A stretch of 64,000 bases of DNA from Tridacna crocea (GCA_943736015.1 OX031064.1:41343361-41407360); one strand, 5' to 3'; positions 43,850 to 54,672 are shown, numbered from the stretch's first letter. Notes: generated from the letters alone by a model not told the origin. A program made the numbers and translations.

Positions 43850-44720
43850 GGTCGATCAAGATTAACATCAAAATTATGCGCCAAGCTGCACGTTCTAGCA
43901 CGTTTTACCAAGGTTTCACTGACGTCAGTTCCCAGTGACGTCAGTTTTCGTTGAATTAAGGCAGTTAGACGGAAAATTCTACATTGTCAGCCCACTGAAT
44001 TTTCTGAAAAAAAAAATCAGGAAAAATTCTCTTAAAGGTGGGTATTTAGAATGTTCATATCACACCAAATTAAAAAAAAAAAAAAAAAAAATATATATAT
44101 ATCATGGAAATTTATATGAAAAAACAATACAAATCATCAATAATTAAGAATCATAAAATTACAAAAAAAAAAGATGGTATTCCCTTACAAGGCTACGTAG
44201 CCTCTTAAGCTATTTTTAGATTTAGCGCCAAAATTCAATAAAGCATTGTGGAAATGTCAAGTGACTGGCACTTGACTAATAACGCTTAAATTCCATTACA
44301 TAACAAACATGTAATAATCATTTTCAATAATGTATTCTTCGGACGGATGTTTGAAACTTTGTCTGTGTTTTCCTGTGTTTAAATGAGAGAATTGATAATC
44401 TAAAAATAGAACGTGTCTCCCGTTGGTGTCAACCTGGTCCGTAATAAATCTCTAATTTCTCGTGTTATCGGATGGTTTTCGACTACTGGGGTTTTATGTA
44501 CGCAAATTAAAATGCTATGGGAGTAAAAGGATGATTCTTTTGCATTTTTTGTAAAATTTTCGTCCAAAAATCTGAAGGGCCACCTGTAACATACGTTGGA
44601 ATGGTAAAACTTTGTAGTGTTATAAACTGTTATACTGTCAGGTGGCCTTCGGCTCGGGTCGACATGATCCCCATAGCCGTGAACAAGTTTCCAAGTCCTG
44701 ACCGTAAAACTAATACAATC
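43850..44720 (+). mobile_element. Family G element, copy 3, interrupted by E
   Basis: The left part 43850-44031 holds two CRE-like TGACGTCA (43920-43927, 43936-43943). The right part 44589-44720 (GGTAAAACTTTGTAGTG ... GTGAACAAGTTTCCAAGTCC) holds a shortened tail palindrome. Between them lies E copy 4. The uninterrupted G reads CGCTTAACGCGCGTTG at this point. Confidence 0.75.
44032..44588 (-). mobile_element. Family E element at TTAA, copy 4, nested in G
   Basis: TTAAAGGTGGGTATTTAG to GGGCCACCTGTAAC. The right TTAA has mutated to GTAA. All E landmarks are present in the same orientation as copy 3. The (A)n(TA)n run near 44070-44105 is expanded. Confidence 0.9.
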
Positions 44721-44873
44721 TCCGAGCAGATTTATTGTTCGTTACTCTCACCATACATCACGTGTAACATAGTAAAGTATACAAAGGAAATATGATTCTT
44801 GATACAATATAGGTGCATTCAATCTGATGAATTTACCTTTATACAATGGAACTATTTTTTTTTTTCAAGCTTC

Positions 44874-45098
44874 TTAACTCATTACCAAACGACAACATTT
44901 TAGGTTTGTTCAAATCGAAAGCAGTTGCAGACGACAGAATAAAAGTGACTGAATTTGAAATTTGTTTTGTGAAGGGTAGAAAACATTGTGGAAAAGGAAA
45001 AATGCTGGTGACCAGCATTTTCTTCTTTTCCCACAATATTTTATATAGACTTCTTTCTTAGGGTCGTCAAATGTAGGGATTGTGGGGTAATGGGTTAA
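44874..45098 (+). mobile_element. Family A MITE
   Basis: Ends TTAACTCATTACCAAACG and GTGGGGTAATGGGTTAA. Palindrome GGAAAAATGCTGGTGACC / AGCATTTTCTTC with minor decay. Confidence 0.85.
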
Positions 45099-45626
45099 CT
45101 GATCAGAATCTTACGCCAATTGTAACAAAAATGGCTGTGCCCATGAGTGATAACAGTTCTAACACACCGATTGAGATAAGTTTGTAAGATTAAAAAACAA
45201 GTTATCGTGGTTTAAAAGACATTTAAGCTTTTCAGAAAGCCCCTTATTTTCTTCATTCATTCCATTAAATCTGATTGGTCGGATGCTGTTTGAACAGCAC
45301 ACAGAACAATTGATATTGGTCTTTCTTTCACCGGCGTTTGTTTCGCCATTTTGAGTTGTTATGTGACAAAAATATCGCGTAATGACGGACTACTTTTCTG
45401 AGCCCACTACAGAGGTGATAAGAATGTTGCATAGAGCAAGAGAATGCAACTAATAATGTAACGTAGATATCTAAATGTTGCCAGTGATTTCAGGAAAGTG
45501 TAGTCTAAATTATGATAAAAGAAACTTCAGGAACGGATCGCCATGTCGCTGCACATGGTATGACTGAAATTGCATGCAAAATGGTGTTCTACACTAAACA
45601 AATATATATGTATATATGAGCCGTGC

Positions 45627-46215
45627 TCCAGAAAAGGGTACTTACTGCATCTCCGTGATTAATGGTACCGACCAAGGTACCTCGTCCTTATGGATCCACA
45701 GTAGTCACCCTTTTAACGACTGGTTCAATCATGACGTAGACTGGTCCTTGAACATACAGAAAATTGACTAGTAATTAAATCTCCATTAATTCGCACTGGT
45801 TTATAACTCTCATTAACAGCATTTCTTCTTAAACCATAAGTTATATTAGCAGCGGCGTCGATAAAACCTGTTATAGCGTTATAGTTAGTGATGAAGTTGC
45901 TGCTAGTTATAACGAACAATTAAGAAGCGGTAAACTTACTGCTATGGCAGATACTTGGGGTACCAGAGTTTTAGCTAATAGAGTAGAACAGATTTAAATA
46001 TTTATACCAGTAACCAAGGAGTAATTATGGTTTACCGGATGCTACTTTTAACGCGGCTCAAGCTTGGAGATCCGCTCATCCAATGACCACTAGTTGGTTA
46101 AATTTGACTAAAAGCAAAAAGTTTCGGCCCAGGTCAGCCTGTGCGGGCTGTGCAGGGTGGCATGTGCCGATACCTTTTCGCAGATGCATTAAGCCACCTT
46201 TTCACAGAGCATTGT
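45627..46215 (+). mobile_element. Family C element carrying a foreign-looking insert
   Basis: Left part GAGCCGTGCTCCAGAAAAGG...GCATCTCCGTGATTAA (45618-45660). Right part AGTTTCGGCCCAGGTCAGCC, GCGGGCTGTGCAGG, TTCGCAGATGCATTAAGCCA and CTTTTCACAGAGC (46118-46213). The C copy at 49395-49625 shows the usual material between these parts, unrelated to what is here. Confidence 0.65.
45661..46117. pseudogene. Protein-like, rearranged insert of unknown origin
   Basis: Not related to any repeat in the window. On the minus strand (about 45919-45750) a frame reads AITGFIDAAANITYGLRRNA and continues with mixed polar residues. On the plus strand from about 45886 another frame includes SYNEQLRSGKLTAMADTWG and stops at TAA (45995-45997). 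After a one-base shift a third stretch, about 46027-46110, reads YGLPDATFNAAQAWRSAHP. Composition in all three is more protein-like than elsewhere in the window. The two strands meet head to head near 45890, so the piece looks like an inverted and frameshifted fragment of one or more genes. I do not recognise the family. Viral, phage-like, symbiont or host retrocopy origins are all possible. Confidence 0.4.
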
Positions 46216-46641
46216 TCATATAAATTTTCTTTCGTTCGCAGTAGCTCAATACATCTCTCCCTTACTTGCAATGTTTTCTGCCCTTTCGGAGACGAACTTA
46301 ATCTTTTCAGCAGCAGTTTTTTGTGTTTTTAAATATAATACGATGAACAATTCAAACCCTGTTTCGTATGTTAAAGAGATATTTCAAGTAAATATTTCAA
46401 TTATCGGGCACTAACCAGCTGTTAAATAAGTCATCATTCTAGGAGATAAAAAAATGTCTCCTTATTACAATAATATATTTTTTTCCTCGAAGCGAAGAAA
46501 ATCACCAGAGTAATAGCATGGTTGATTTGATGTATGAAATGCTGAGAACAAATTTTCTGACGAGTTGTCAGTCTTGCTGCATGATTCTGACTTCACGTAA
46601 TAAGAGATAGAGAAAATAAATCAAGGTTTTCCAATATGTCG

Positions 46642-46715
46642 GCGGATTACTTTAAAAAACCTCGTAACTACAGCTTGCAACAAGCTGTAGTTACGACGTT
46701 TTTAAAGTAAACCGA
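46642..46715. repeat. Hairpin, ~34-bp arms
   Basis: GGATTACTTTAAAAAACC, GTAACTACAGCTTG, CAA loop, CAAGCTGTAGTTAC, TTTTTAAAGTAAACCG. The arm sequence resembles GATTTACTTCTTAAACC and AACAGCTTG in duplication unit 1 (about 41958-41990), so it belongs to a dispersed element. Confidence 0.85.
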
Positions 46716-47084
46716 TGATATAGTGTGTGTAATATACAGGGTGTTGCCAGTACAAATTATTATATCGCACAGTAATTTGTTTTAAACCTAGCAGACAAGA
46801 GAGGTAACAGGGATGAAAAAGAGAGGAGGGGAGGGGTAGAAGGAGGCAAAATCTTTGAATGAGCAAAGTTTTAAAGAGAGAATACATTGCCATTGTCGTC
46901 ATGGTCTTCGCTGAATACGAGACTCGCTCTTGCACAAGGGCTTTAATACATATGTACGTAAATGCGAATTGCCTAGTCACTATATTATTTTGGATCTATA
47001 AAATCTTGTTTGTCCGGTAAACATTTGAATCTATTGGTAGAATGTTCCTAAAACATGCTGAAAATTTACCAGTGGCAAGAAGTT

Positions 47085-47150
47085 TCGCAAGCTGACATAA
47101 GATCATTTTGAAGCTGCTTTAAACCCCCTTTTCACGGAGCATACATAATA
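47085..47150 (+). mobile_element. Family C fragment, decayed
   Basis: AGTTTCGCAAGCTGACATA and TTTAAACCCCCTTTTCACGGA match the two conserved blocks of C with the centre reduced. Confidence 0.45.
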
Positions 47151-47414
47151 CAAATAATGTACAAAACCAACAGCAATGATCGGTGAACTGATCTTGAACG
47201 CGATGAAATGGCTAAGGTCCAGCCATCATTGGATGCAGCCAGCTCTAACTGCAACGAATGGAATCTTTCGTAGCATTTTTCCGGATAAAAACAGAATAGA
47301 AGATAAACATGGATCCCACGTGGATATCTGCTTATATAGCTTCATGTTGAATAATTTTATTCGTAAGCGGTTTGTAAAACGATATTTCATTTGCTTTCGA
47401 ACATGATGTAAAGG

Positions 47415-47568
47415 GGGGTAATAACCATGGCAGCATCCAATAGAGGGCGCATCGCAGGAATCTCGAAATCGGGCTTAATGAGCCAAGGTAAGATCCACGT
47501 AGTGATCGTAACCTTAGCTCGCGAAGATGGGGTCGAGCCAAATAATCACCATTCATTGCCCCCCTATA
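47415..47568. repeat. Foldback with GGGGGG-type ends
   Basis: AAAGGGGGGTAATAACCATGG and CCATTCATTGCCCCCC form imperfect ends. Inside, GAGCCAAGGTAAGATC and GATCGTAACCTTAGCTC are inverted around CACGTAGT. Possibly a small MITE; single copy here. Confidence 0.5.
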
Positions 47569-47728
47569 CTTAGATCAAGTCATCAAAATGTACAATTCCA
47601 ATGCTTTGTTGTATAATTATTTCAATACCAAAGTAGATGAAGTAATAAGAAAGTTAAGTTTTTACTGTTCTTATTTTTTGGTTTCGTCTGAAGTCTGAAG
47701 TTTTGTTCGAAATGACGCAAATCTCGTT

Positions 47729-47955
47729 TTAACCCTATACCAAACAATCCATGGTTTTACGACCCTGAGATAGAAGTCCTTTGAAAACATTGTGGGAAAA
47801 GGATAAAATGCTGGTTACCAGTATTTTCTTCTTTTCTCACAATGTTTCCTACCCTGCTGGAAACAAATTCCAATTTTGAATTACGTTTAACTTGTCGTCT
47901 GCAAGTGCTCTCAATTTGGACCAGTCTAAGATTTTGTCGTTTGGTACAGAGTTAA
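47729..47955 (-). mobile_element. Family A MITE
   Basis: TTAACCCTATACCAAACAAT to GTCGTTTGGTACAGAGTTAA. Palindrome GGATAAAATGCTGGTTACC / AGTATTTTCTTC. TTAA at both ends. Confidence 0.9.
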
Positions 47956-48747
47956 GTAACTAACACAACCATACACATTTTTAAAGAGTCAATATTTAAG
48001 GTAGTAGACTCTTTATCGAAAACAGCTACTTCTCCTATATTATTATTCTAGAAACATTTGCAGTGATAAAAATGAGTGTAATATTGTACTTCTGTACGAG
48101 GTTTTTTCTCCTCTTCGGATTATCATTTACAAATCTCAAACCATTACTTTTTTTTCTTATTTCAAAGGGAGAAAAATAAGTACCTCCCTGTCTAGGAAAG
48201 TAAAAAAAAGTATCAACAATTTCAAGATATATATCAAAGGAATTTCTTATCGGTTAAGAATTTGCAAAAGTATTATATCAGCACAAATCATTACTTATCA
48301 ACAAACCAGAAAGTTTATTCCATGGTACACTATAAGTATTGGGGTTTATTACCGTAACACTTTCACAGCCAAATGAATGAACTCGACCTTTTTTTTGACG
48401 GCCAAAAAATACAATGTACATTGAAAATTCATCGAAAATCTCCTGAGCTCATTGAACAGATCTTTATAAAACCAACAACTTTAATATAAATGACACAAAT
48501 CTTGAGCAGTATGGGCAGTTATTTAGTAACTGTAGTTATTCTTATACAGTGTTACAGCATATATCTAGCTATGTTGTAATTCAAGGTGCTCTTGTAAAAG
48601 TTCAAGTCTTAAGAACAATATTCGTGGTTTTGAGATTATTCTACTTGCTTGATAAAATGACATCTTGAGAAAGATGTTCTGAAATAAATATTAAGTAAGT
48701 TCGCTTGCTTGGATGAAATGATGTACACCTCTTCAGATTACTACCCT

Positions 48748-48976
48748 TTCCCTCTTTACCAAACGACAAAATTTTAATCGTGTCGAAATTCAAAGCATAT
48801 GCAGACGACAAAAATAAACGTGATTGAAAAATTGAAACTTGACCTTACAAGAGTAGAAAACGTTGTTGGAAAAGGAGAAAATGTTGGTTACCAGCATTTT
48901 TTGCTTTTCCCACAATGTTTCAGAAGGCTTCTTCCTCTGTGTGGTAAAAATCAGGGATTGTTTGGTAAAGGATTAA
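48748..48976 (+). mobile_element. Family A MITE
   Basis: Left end decayed (TTCCCTCTTTACCAAACG), right end GTTTGGTAAAGGATTAA. Palindrome GGAGAAAATGTTGGTTACC / AGCATTTTTTGC. Confidence 0.85.
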
Positions 48977-49004
48977 ATAACCATTTAGCAAGTTAGACTT
49001 GCTG

Positions 49005-49050
49005 GTCATTTGCGGACGTTGTAGATGAAGATCAGACTGCACAGAGTTTT
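49005..49050 (-). mobile_element. Family B fragment
   Basis: CATTTGCGGACGTTGTAGAT and GATCAGACTGCACAGAG match one half of B; it is cut off just before a D element. Confidence 0.5.
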
Positions 49051-49075
49051 GTACTCATCTTAGTTACTTCGATAA

Positions 49076-49343
49076 TTGGCCTACAACACGGGAAAAGGGG
49101 CATTGGGACATTTGCGTAAAGTGTCGTCACGGATCAGCCTGGGCTGTCTGCTCAGACTAATCCGAAACGAGACTTTCCGTTCTAATGTGATTTTCTGTTT
49201 CGCAAAAGTCTACTGTAGCACAAAATCTAATGTAGACGTAAAGTGCCGTCTCGGATTAGCCTGCGCGGACTGCGCAGACTGATCCGAGACGACACTTTAC
49301 GCAAATGTCCCAATGCCGCTTTTCCCGTGTTGCAAGCCATATA
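49076..49343 (+). mobile_element. Family D element, near-complete
   Basis: Ends are inverted: GGCCTACAACACGGGAAAAG and TTTTCCCGTGTTGCAAGCCA. Next inside on both sides is GGCATTGGGACATTTGCGTAAAG or its complement. Inner segments GATCAGCCTGGGCTGTCTGC and GGATTAGCCTGCGCGGACTG are also partly self-complementary. No coding frame. Confidence 0.85.
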
Positions 49344-49394
49344 ATAACAAATGTCTTGACAGAGAGAAAAAGATATGAACCCCGCAATGGCATA

Positions 49395-49625
49395 AGGGGC
49401 TTAATGCATCTCCGTCATGAAGTAAACAAGGCAAACTATCATTTAATTGTTGGATTGTAACTCATTTTGTCTAAAGCCCGACTAAATCGTGAAGTAGAAT
49501 GGTCATTAACCCGCAGAAAATTGCCAGTTTTGAATCAGGTCAGCTTGCACGGACTGTAAAGGTTGATCGGTGTAGATACTTATTGCAGATACATTTAACT
49601 CCCTTGTCATAGAGCGCGGCCAACA
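49395..49625 (+). mobile_element. Family C element, longest copy
   Basis: GGGGCTTAATGCATCTCCGT, CCCGACTAAATCGTGAAGTA, GAATGGTCATTAACCCGCAG, AGGTCAGCTTGCACGGACTG, ATTGCAGATACATTTAACTC and CATAGAGCGCGG run in order. Fragments of the same order are seen at 39590-39650 and 59811-59932. Confidence 0.65.
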
Positions 49626-49808
49626 TGTAGTTATTTTGGTTCGTTGCAAATCGATTATCGAGATATTAGGGGCGATTTTGTTGTGATTCCGCTTGCTCCG
49701 ATGAATATAACACAAGTCTTGAGATATATGGCATTTAGTTATTATGATGTAATTTCAAAGCTTGACTGAAATGATTCATGTATTGAGATATAAAGGTTGG
49801 TTTATCTT

Positions 49809-50056
49809 TTAACCCTTTACCACACAGCAGAATTTTAGAGCTATCCAAATCGAAAGCATTTACAGAAGATAATTTCGAATTGCTGGTCATTTGCGGACCT
49901 GCCTCAAACGATGCAACTTTTCTTTGATAGAACAGAAAGCTTGGTGGGAAAAGAAGGAAATACTGGTAACCAGCATTTTCTCCCTCTCCCACAAAGTTTT
50001 CGAAAGACTTCTTCCTTGTGGTCGTTAAAAGTGGTCGTTGTGTTGTAAAGGGTTAA
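49809..50056 (+). mobile_element. Family A MITE with inserted left arm
   Basis: TTAACCCTTTACCACACAGC to GTTGTAAAGGGTTAA, 248 bp. Extra sequence (GCTGGTCATTTGCGGACCTG) in the left arm resembles the B fragment at 48999-49020, suggesting a local patch or template switch. Palindrome decayed to GGTAACCAGCATTTTCTCC on one side. Confidence 0.85.
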
Positions 50057-50266
50057 CCCGTTATAAGACTATCCCTTGTATAAACAACATCGACAGGAAA
50101 AAAATCCACTTGATAATATGTGAGAAAAAGAAAAACTTCCAGTGACCAGCAGTAGTTTGCCTTTTCCCGTAATATTTTCAAAACACGTAAAGACATCACT
50201 TAACAACATTTATTTTTTGTCGCAAACCAATCTTAATTTTGAGAAATTTGAATTTGTGCTGTTTTC

Positions 50267-50494
50267 TTAACCCTTTACCAAACGACAAAATTTTAGACTG
50301 GTCCATCGTGAAAGCACCTGCAGATGACAAAATAGACGTAACTCAAAAAGTGAAATGTGTTGCCAGTGGGGTAGAAAACATAGTGAGAAAAGGATAAAAT
50401 GCTGGTTTCCAGCATTTTCTCCTTTTCTCACAATGTTTTCAATAGGCTTCTATCACAGGGTCGTAAAAACGGAGATTGTTTGGTAAAGGAATAA
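50267..50494 (+). mobile_element. Family A MITE
   Basis: TTAACCCTTTACCAAACGAC to GTTTGGTAAAGGAATAA. Palindrome centre GCTGGTTTCCAGC differs from GGTTACC but stays paired at its flanks. Confidence 0.9.
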
Positions 50495-50644
50495 GACTCA
50501 ATTCCATTTAGCCGATAGATAAAAATAGAAATCAGTAGAAAAGTGTCATGGAATGATAACCATCGCCTTTGTTCCAGTTCCTGTTTTTGAAAAAGATGCA
50601 CGTTTTGAGAAATACAGAAAATACACAAATAGCACGAAATTTCG

Positions 50645-50735
50645 ATTCAGGTCTGTCTGTTAGAACGTCGCAGGCTGACATGGATCAATACCGTTTGTGG
50701 ATGTATTAGACAACATTTTCACAGAGAACGACCAA
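50645..50735 (+). mobile_element. Family C fragment, decayed
   Basis: TTTCGATTCAGGTCTGTCTG, GCAGGCTGACATGGATCAAT and ACATTTTCACAGAGAAC keep the family order. Confidence 0.55.
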
Positions 50736-51292
50736 GTTATGTAAGGAGCTACTTGTTATACTTTACTAATGCGTGAGTTTTCTTTGCTGAAGTCGTAAAT
50801 TGAACTTCCGGTGTCAAAATCGTCTAGCACTTGACGTTCTTTGATTTCCCTAGTCTTTCTTACATTCGGATATCACAGAACCATTATCTATGATGATGGA
50901 GTTTAGTCCATTTTCAAAAAGTACTGACACATGTCGCAATCCACGCAGGGTCGACATTTTTTGTTATAAGTCATATTTCTGCATGTCAAAGAACCTGCCT
51001 GGCTGATGATTTAGTCGCTTGATGAACAAACCAGATTTTACGGTTCCATTGTCACATGATGACTTTATTGGTAAATACTGTATCATAGATATGTTTCTCT
51101 TTTGTCGGAGTTTGGCTCTTGTTAAATGACTAGTGGGTAATGATCTCTTGTCTGTTTTATCTCCACCCACTGAAGGTAGTTATTTCATTGACTGATTTAG
51201 ATCGGTGTCTTTGATCGCATTTACAGAAAAAACGAAATTTGATACAATTATAGAATCAATACTATCGGTCAATGCACTTGCTGTGTGTTTGT

Positions 51293-51520
51293 TTAACCCT
51301 TTCCCAAACAAACCCTTGTTTTTACGTGTCTGCAGTACAAGTCTTTTGAAAACACTGTGGGAAAAGGAGAAATTGCTCATAACGAGCATTTTCTCTTTTT
51401 CCCACAGTGTTATCTGCCCGTACAGATAATTGTCTGCCATTGTCACGAAAGTCAAAATTGCCGTCTGCAGAATCTTTCAATTTGGAAGAGTCTAAAATTT
51501 GTCTTTTGGGAAAGGGTTAA
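51293..51520 (-). mobile_element. Family A MITE, CCCTTTCCC subfamily
   Basis: TTAACCCTTTCCCAAACAAA to CTTTTGGGAAAGGGTTAA, perfect TTAA at both ends. Palindrome arms disagree (GAAATTGCTC / GAGCATTTTC), as if one arm was changed and the other not yet corrected. Confidence 0.9.
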
Positions 51521-51726
51521 GGGAGTTTTCTGTTGATGCTTCATACTAGTGAAATAAGGAAGATCTCTTATCTTAGATCAGCTAATCATGCTGACCAAAA
51601 AATTGTTACATATTTTATCAGTTAAGCTGTTTTCGGAGAGGTTTTGTCATAGCTCTGGTGTCGTCATGGTCGTGCAAAATTTTGACATTTTGGAATATCA
51701 GTGTCTTTACTGAATATATTTAATAT

Positions 51727-51942
51727 TTAACCCATTACCAAACAAACAGAGTTATAGACTGGTCTAAACTGAAAGCATTTTCGGACGACAGAATAAAAGT
51801 GACTGAAAAATTGAAATTTGTTTTAGAAAGGGAAGAAAATACTGTGAGAAAAGGAGAAAATGCTGCTTACCAGTATTTTCTCCATTTCCCAGTGTTTTCG
51901 GAAGGCTTCTTTCACGGTCGGGATTGTGTAGTGAAGGGTGAA
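51727..51942 (+). mobile_element. Family A MITE
   Basis: TTAACCCATTACCAAACAAA to GTGTAGTGAAGGGTGAA. Palindrome GGAGAAAATGCTGCTTACC / AGTATTTTCTCC. Right TTAA mutated to TGAA. Confidence 0.85.
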
Positions 51943-52283
51943 TTCGAACTTAAACAAGTTGTTATCTATTAACAGGGAAACCCGCATGCAGTGCTTATGT
52001 TAAAAATAAACTCTATCGTTACAGCCTTGTTTGGTTGTGGAAGGAAAACAAGTGCTGGAGGGATGGGTGTTCGGGGAGTTACTAAAAACAATGGGAAAGC
52101 CTAGTGCTTTCACTGATAAAACAACTCGTTTACTGTTCTATGGCATGTCCTGATTTTATAGAAAACCTATTAAAAAGCCTTTAACTATATTTATACGAGA
52201 GAAAACAAAAGAAAAACCACTATTTTGACAAATGCCTGAAGTATATCTCAAAACATTGATAGAACTGTATTTTATGAGATGTT
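51943..52283. other. AT-rich stretch, nothing recognised
   Basis: No gene or shared repeat recognised. Confidence 0.4.
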
Positions 52284-52738
52284 ACATGCAAAGAAATTTC
52301 TCGTGATCTGATTAGTTAACATGCCGGGAACATATATCATGTTCGCTGGCAAAAACCACGTAAAATCTGTTTCCCTTTTGAGTGCCCCGTAAACATCACT
52401 ACACGTGCAACACAACATCCAAAATGGCGGAGTCGATCGATCACCAGACTGCACATTTATCCACCAAAGTGCTCGTTTTAGTGACGTCAGTTTTCATTAA
52501 ATTGGGGCACAAAGAAGGGAATTTCTATTTCGTCAGCATACTCGATTCGTGAAGTTATAAAACATGAAAATTTAGCTCAACGCGCTTTGATAGGGTAAAA
52601 CTTTGCAGTATAATAAATTCGTTGTACGGTCAGGTGGCAGGGGACTTGGAAACTTGTTCACGGCTGTGGTGAATCATGTCGCCACCTCGCCTTCGCCAAG
52701 TTTCCAAGTCCCCTGCCACCTGACCGTACAACTAATAA
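52284..52738 (+). mobile_element. Family G element with palindromic tail, copy 2
   Basis: Head CATGCAAAGAAATTTCTCGTG, GGGAACATATATCATGTTC palindrome, YY1-like AAAATGGCGG at 52421, CRE-like TGACGTCA at 52482-52489. The tail foldback has outer arms GTTGTACGGTCAGGTGGCAG and CTGCCACCTGACCGTACAAC; one arm has lost the GTTCACGGCTGTGG part. Confidence 0.8.
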
Positions 52739-52740
52739 TG

Positions 52741-52857
52741 TCTTTATGTATACGTCGCGGACCAGGACCAGTCTGCACTGACTTCGCAGGCTGATTCGCG
52801 ACGACACTTTACGCCAATGGACGGGTGCCTCTTTTCGCGTGTTACAGGCCATATACT
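52741..52857 (+). mobile_element. Family D fragment (right part)
   Basis: CAGTCTGCACTGACTTCGCA, GACGACACTTTACGCCAATG and CGTGTTACAGGCCATATACT match the right half of D; it directly follows the G element. Confidence 0.65.
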
Positions 52858-53261
52858 GACGCAATTTAAAAAAATATGATTTTCTGAGGTAGACAGTTTT
52901 TGAAAGATTTGTGGTAAAAACAACAACCTGATGCTTGTAACCAGAAGAACTCAACATTTATTTGTAATTGAGATTATTGGAAATGAAAGGCGATTAGAAT
53001 TCATGAATAATTCATCAACTCCAAGAAAATGACGTCACATAGACCATCAATTTAAAATTAGACGCTATAAAACTCTCCTTAAATAGTAAATCTGGAATAT
53101 CTCTGATCCTCAAATTCGACATTTATCGTATAATTATCACATTCGTTCTATTTAATGAACGTGATTTGGACATTTCAAGAGTTTATCTCGGATAGCAAAT
53201 CTTTCCAAACTCTTGGCATCACGAGGTAGGCTGTGATTTTATTCGTAAATCTAGATCCAAG

Positions 53262-53590
53262 ATCAGGGTTCAATCTTGAGAACTTTCCTAATCCTATTCT
53301 CTATTTGTAAGTAACACAACTTCTGATTCAGAACAGAACAGCAGAAGTTGTGTTACTTACAAATGTAGAAAATAAGGTAGAATAAGACAAATAACGAAGA
53401 CGAAGAAGTATGGTTGGTGAATACGGGCCCTGAACTTTCCAAATTCAGAAAATAACACAACTTCTGATTCGCTATATATTATTTGGCTTTGGCCAATCTG
53501 AAGTCGTCTTTCTTTCAAATATTGAAAACCTTGGAAAAATAGACTAGGAAGGTCTTAAGAAAGGTCGGTTGATTACGGACCCAGATTGTA
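53262..53590. mobile_element. Two abutting family P hairpin copies
   Basis: The first (53262-53431) has arms GTAAGTAACACAACTTCTG / CAGAAGTTGTGTTACTTAC and right end TGGTTGGTGAATACGGGCCC. The second (about 53431-53586) repeats AACACAACTTCTGATTCGC and ends GTCGGTTGATTACGGACCC. They share the junction. Confidence 0.75.
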
Positions 53591-54030
53591 TAGACGTGCA
53601 CGTTCGAAAACTTCTGACTTAACCTACATGGGTATAAACATCTTTGACTAAGCAACATTATGTTAAAATTCAAAGCTGAACGAGAATAAAGAGTATTTCC
53701 GGAAGCACGTTTGCAAAAATGTAATTGCGACGTAGAATTTTATTGCAAATTTTAAAAATTTGCAAACACTGCCGTTCGCGTGTTCAACAAAAAATATAAC
53801 TACAAAAATACGTGTGTCTTAAATTCGCAAACATTTCCCGACGCAAAATGTTCGTAATCATTCATTTGCAAAGTTTTTCGACACGCGTATACTGTACTAT
53901 GTATAGATACAGTAAGTTTTCTCCTTCTCGACAATCAGTAAATAAATAAATAACAAATAAATAAATAAATAAAAAAAAATTCAACCGTTTATTGAAGTTC
54001 TACACATCCCATCAGAAATGGAAATTCCCT
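53591..54030. other. AT-rich stretch with (AAAT)n microsatellite
   Basis: No gene or shared repeat; (AAAT)n run at about 53938-53975. Confidence 0.4.
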
Positions 54031-54262
54031 TTGACCCTTTACAATAAGATACCGAGTTGTAACAGCCCTTCAAAAGAAGGACTTACTTAGTATAAAACTT
54101 CGGAAAGGAAGAAGAAACTAGTAACTAGCAATTTGTCCTTTTACCACAATGTTCTCTACCCCATGAAAGACAAATTCTAAAATTTGACCCATATTTAAGT
54201 TGTCATCTGCAAATGTTTTCAACTTGGACACGTCTACAATTTTTAACAAGGTTAAGGGTTAA
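54031..54262 (-). mobile_element. Family A MITE, degenerate
   Basis: TTGACCCTTTACAATAAG at the left and CAAGGTTAAGGGTTAA at the right. Inside, GTCATCTGCAAATGTTTTC and CACAATGTTCTCTACCCC keep A order. Palindrome reduced to AACTAGTAACTAGCAATTTG. Confidence 0.7.
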
Positions 54263-54575
54263 AAGTAATCAAAATGATTTGCATTGTAGAATGGTGTAGA
54301 TACAATTAAAGCACTATGTTCTGTACAGTTTGACATCACAACCAGCCCTCCTCGACAGTCACTCATGTAGACACAGTAAATATACACATATTACTGGAAA
54401 AGTGGCAAATGCTTCTTTTCTCGCGATATTTTCGGAGGCTGTCTTCTTCAAGGTGCAAAATGTCAGTTTTCTATGTAACTTTTCTTTCATAACAATCCTG
54501 TATGTCTCAAATAATTATAAAAGTAAAGGAAAAAGCAGTTTGTAGCTCTGAAAAAAGCTAAAATATTACAATTTT

Positions 54576-54672
54576 TAACCTCTAGGCTGCTAAACGCAAC
54601 TTAAAGACCTTTTGCGGACAGTGTAGATTCAGATCAGATTGCACAGAACGTGCAGTCTGATCTTGGAACTAT
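54576..54672 (-). mobile_element. Family B hairpin repeat, well preserved
   Basis: TTAACCTCTAGGCTGCTAAA, CTTTTGCGGACAGTGTAGAT, then the inverted pair GATCAGATTGCACAGAACG / TGCAGTCTGATC. The TTAACC end is the same as at 2860. Confidence 0.7.

Noticed and set aside
50057..50190. Possible further family A copy between two others
   Set aside because: Only GAGAAAAAGAAAAACTTCC and TTGCCTTTTCCCGTAATA are reminiscent; too decayed to assign ends.
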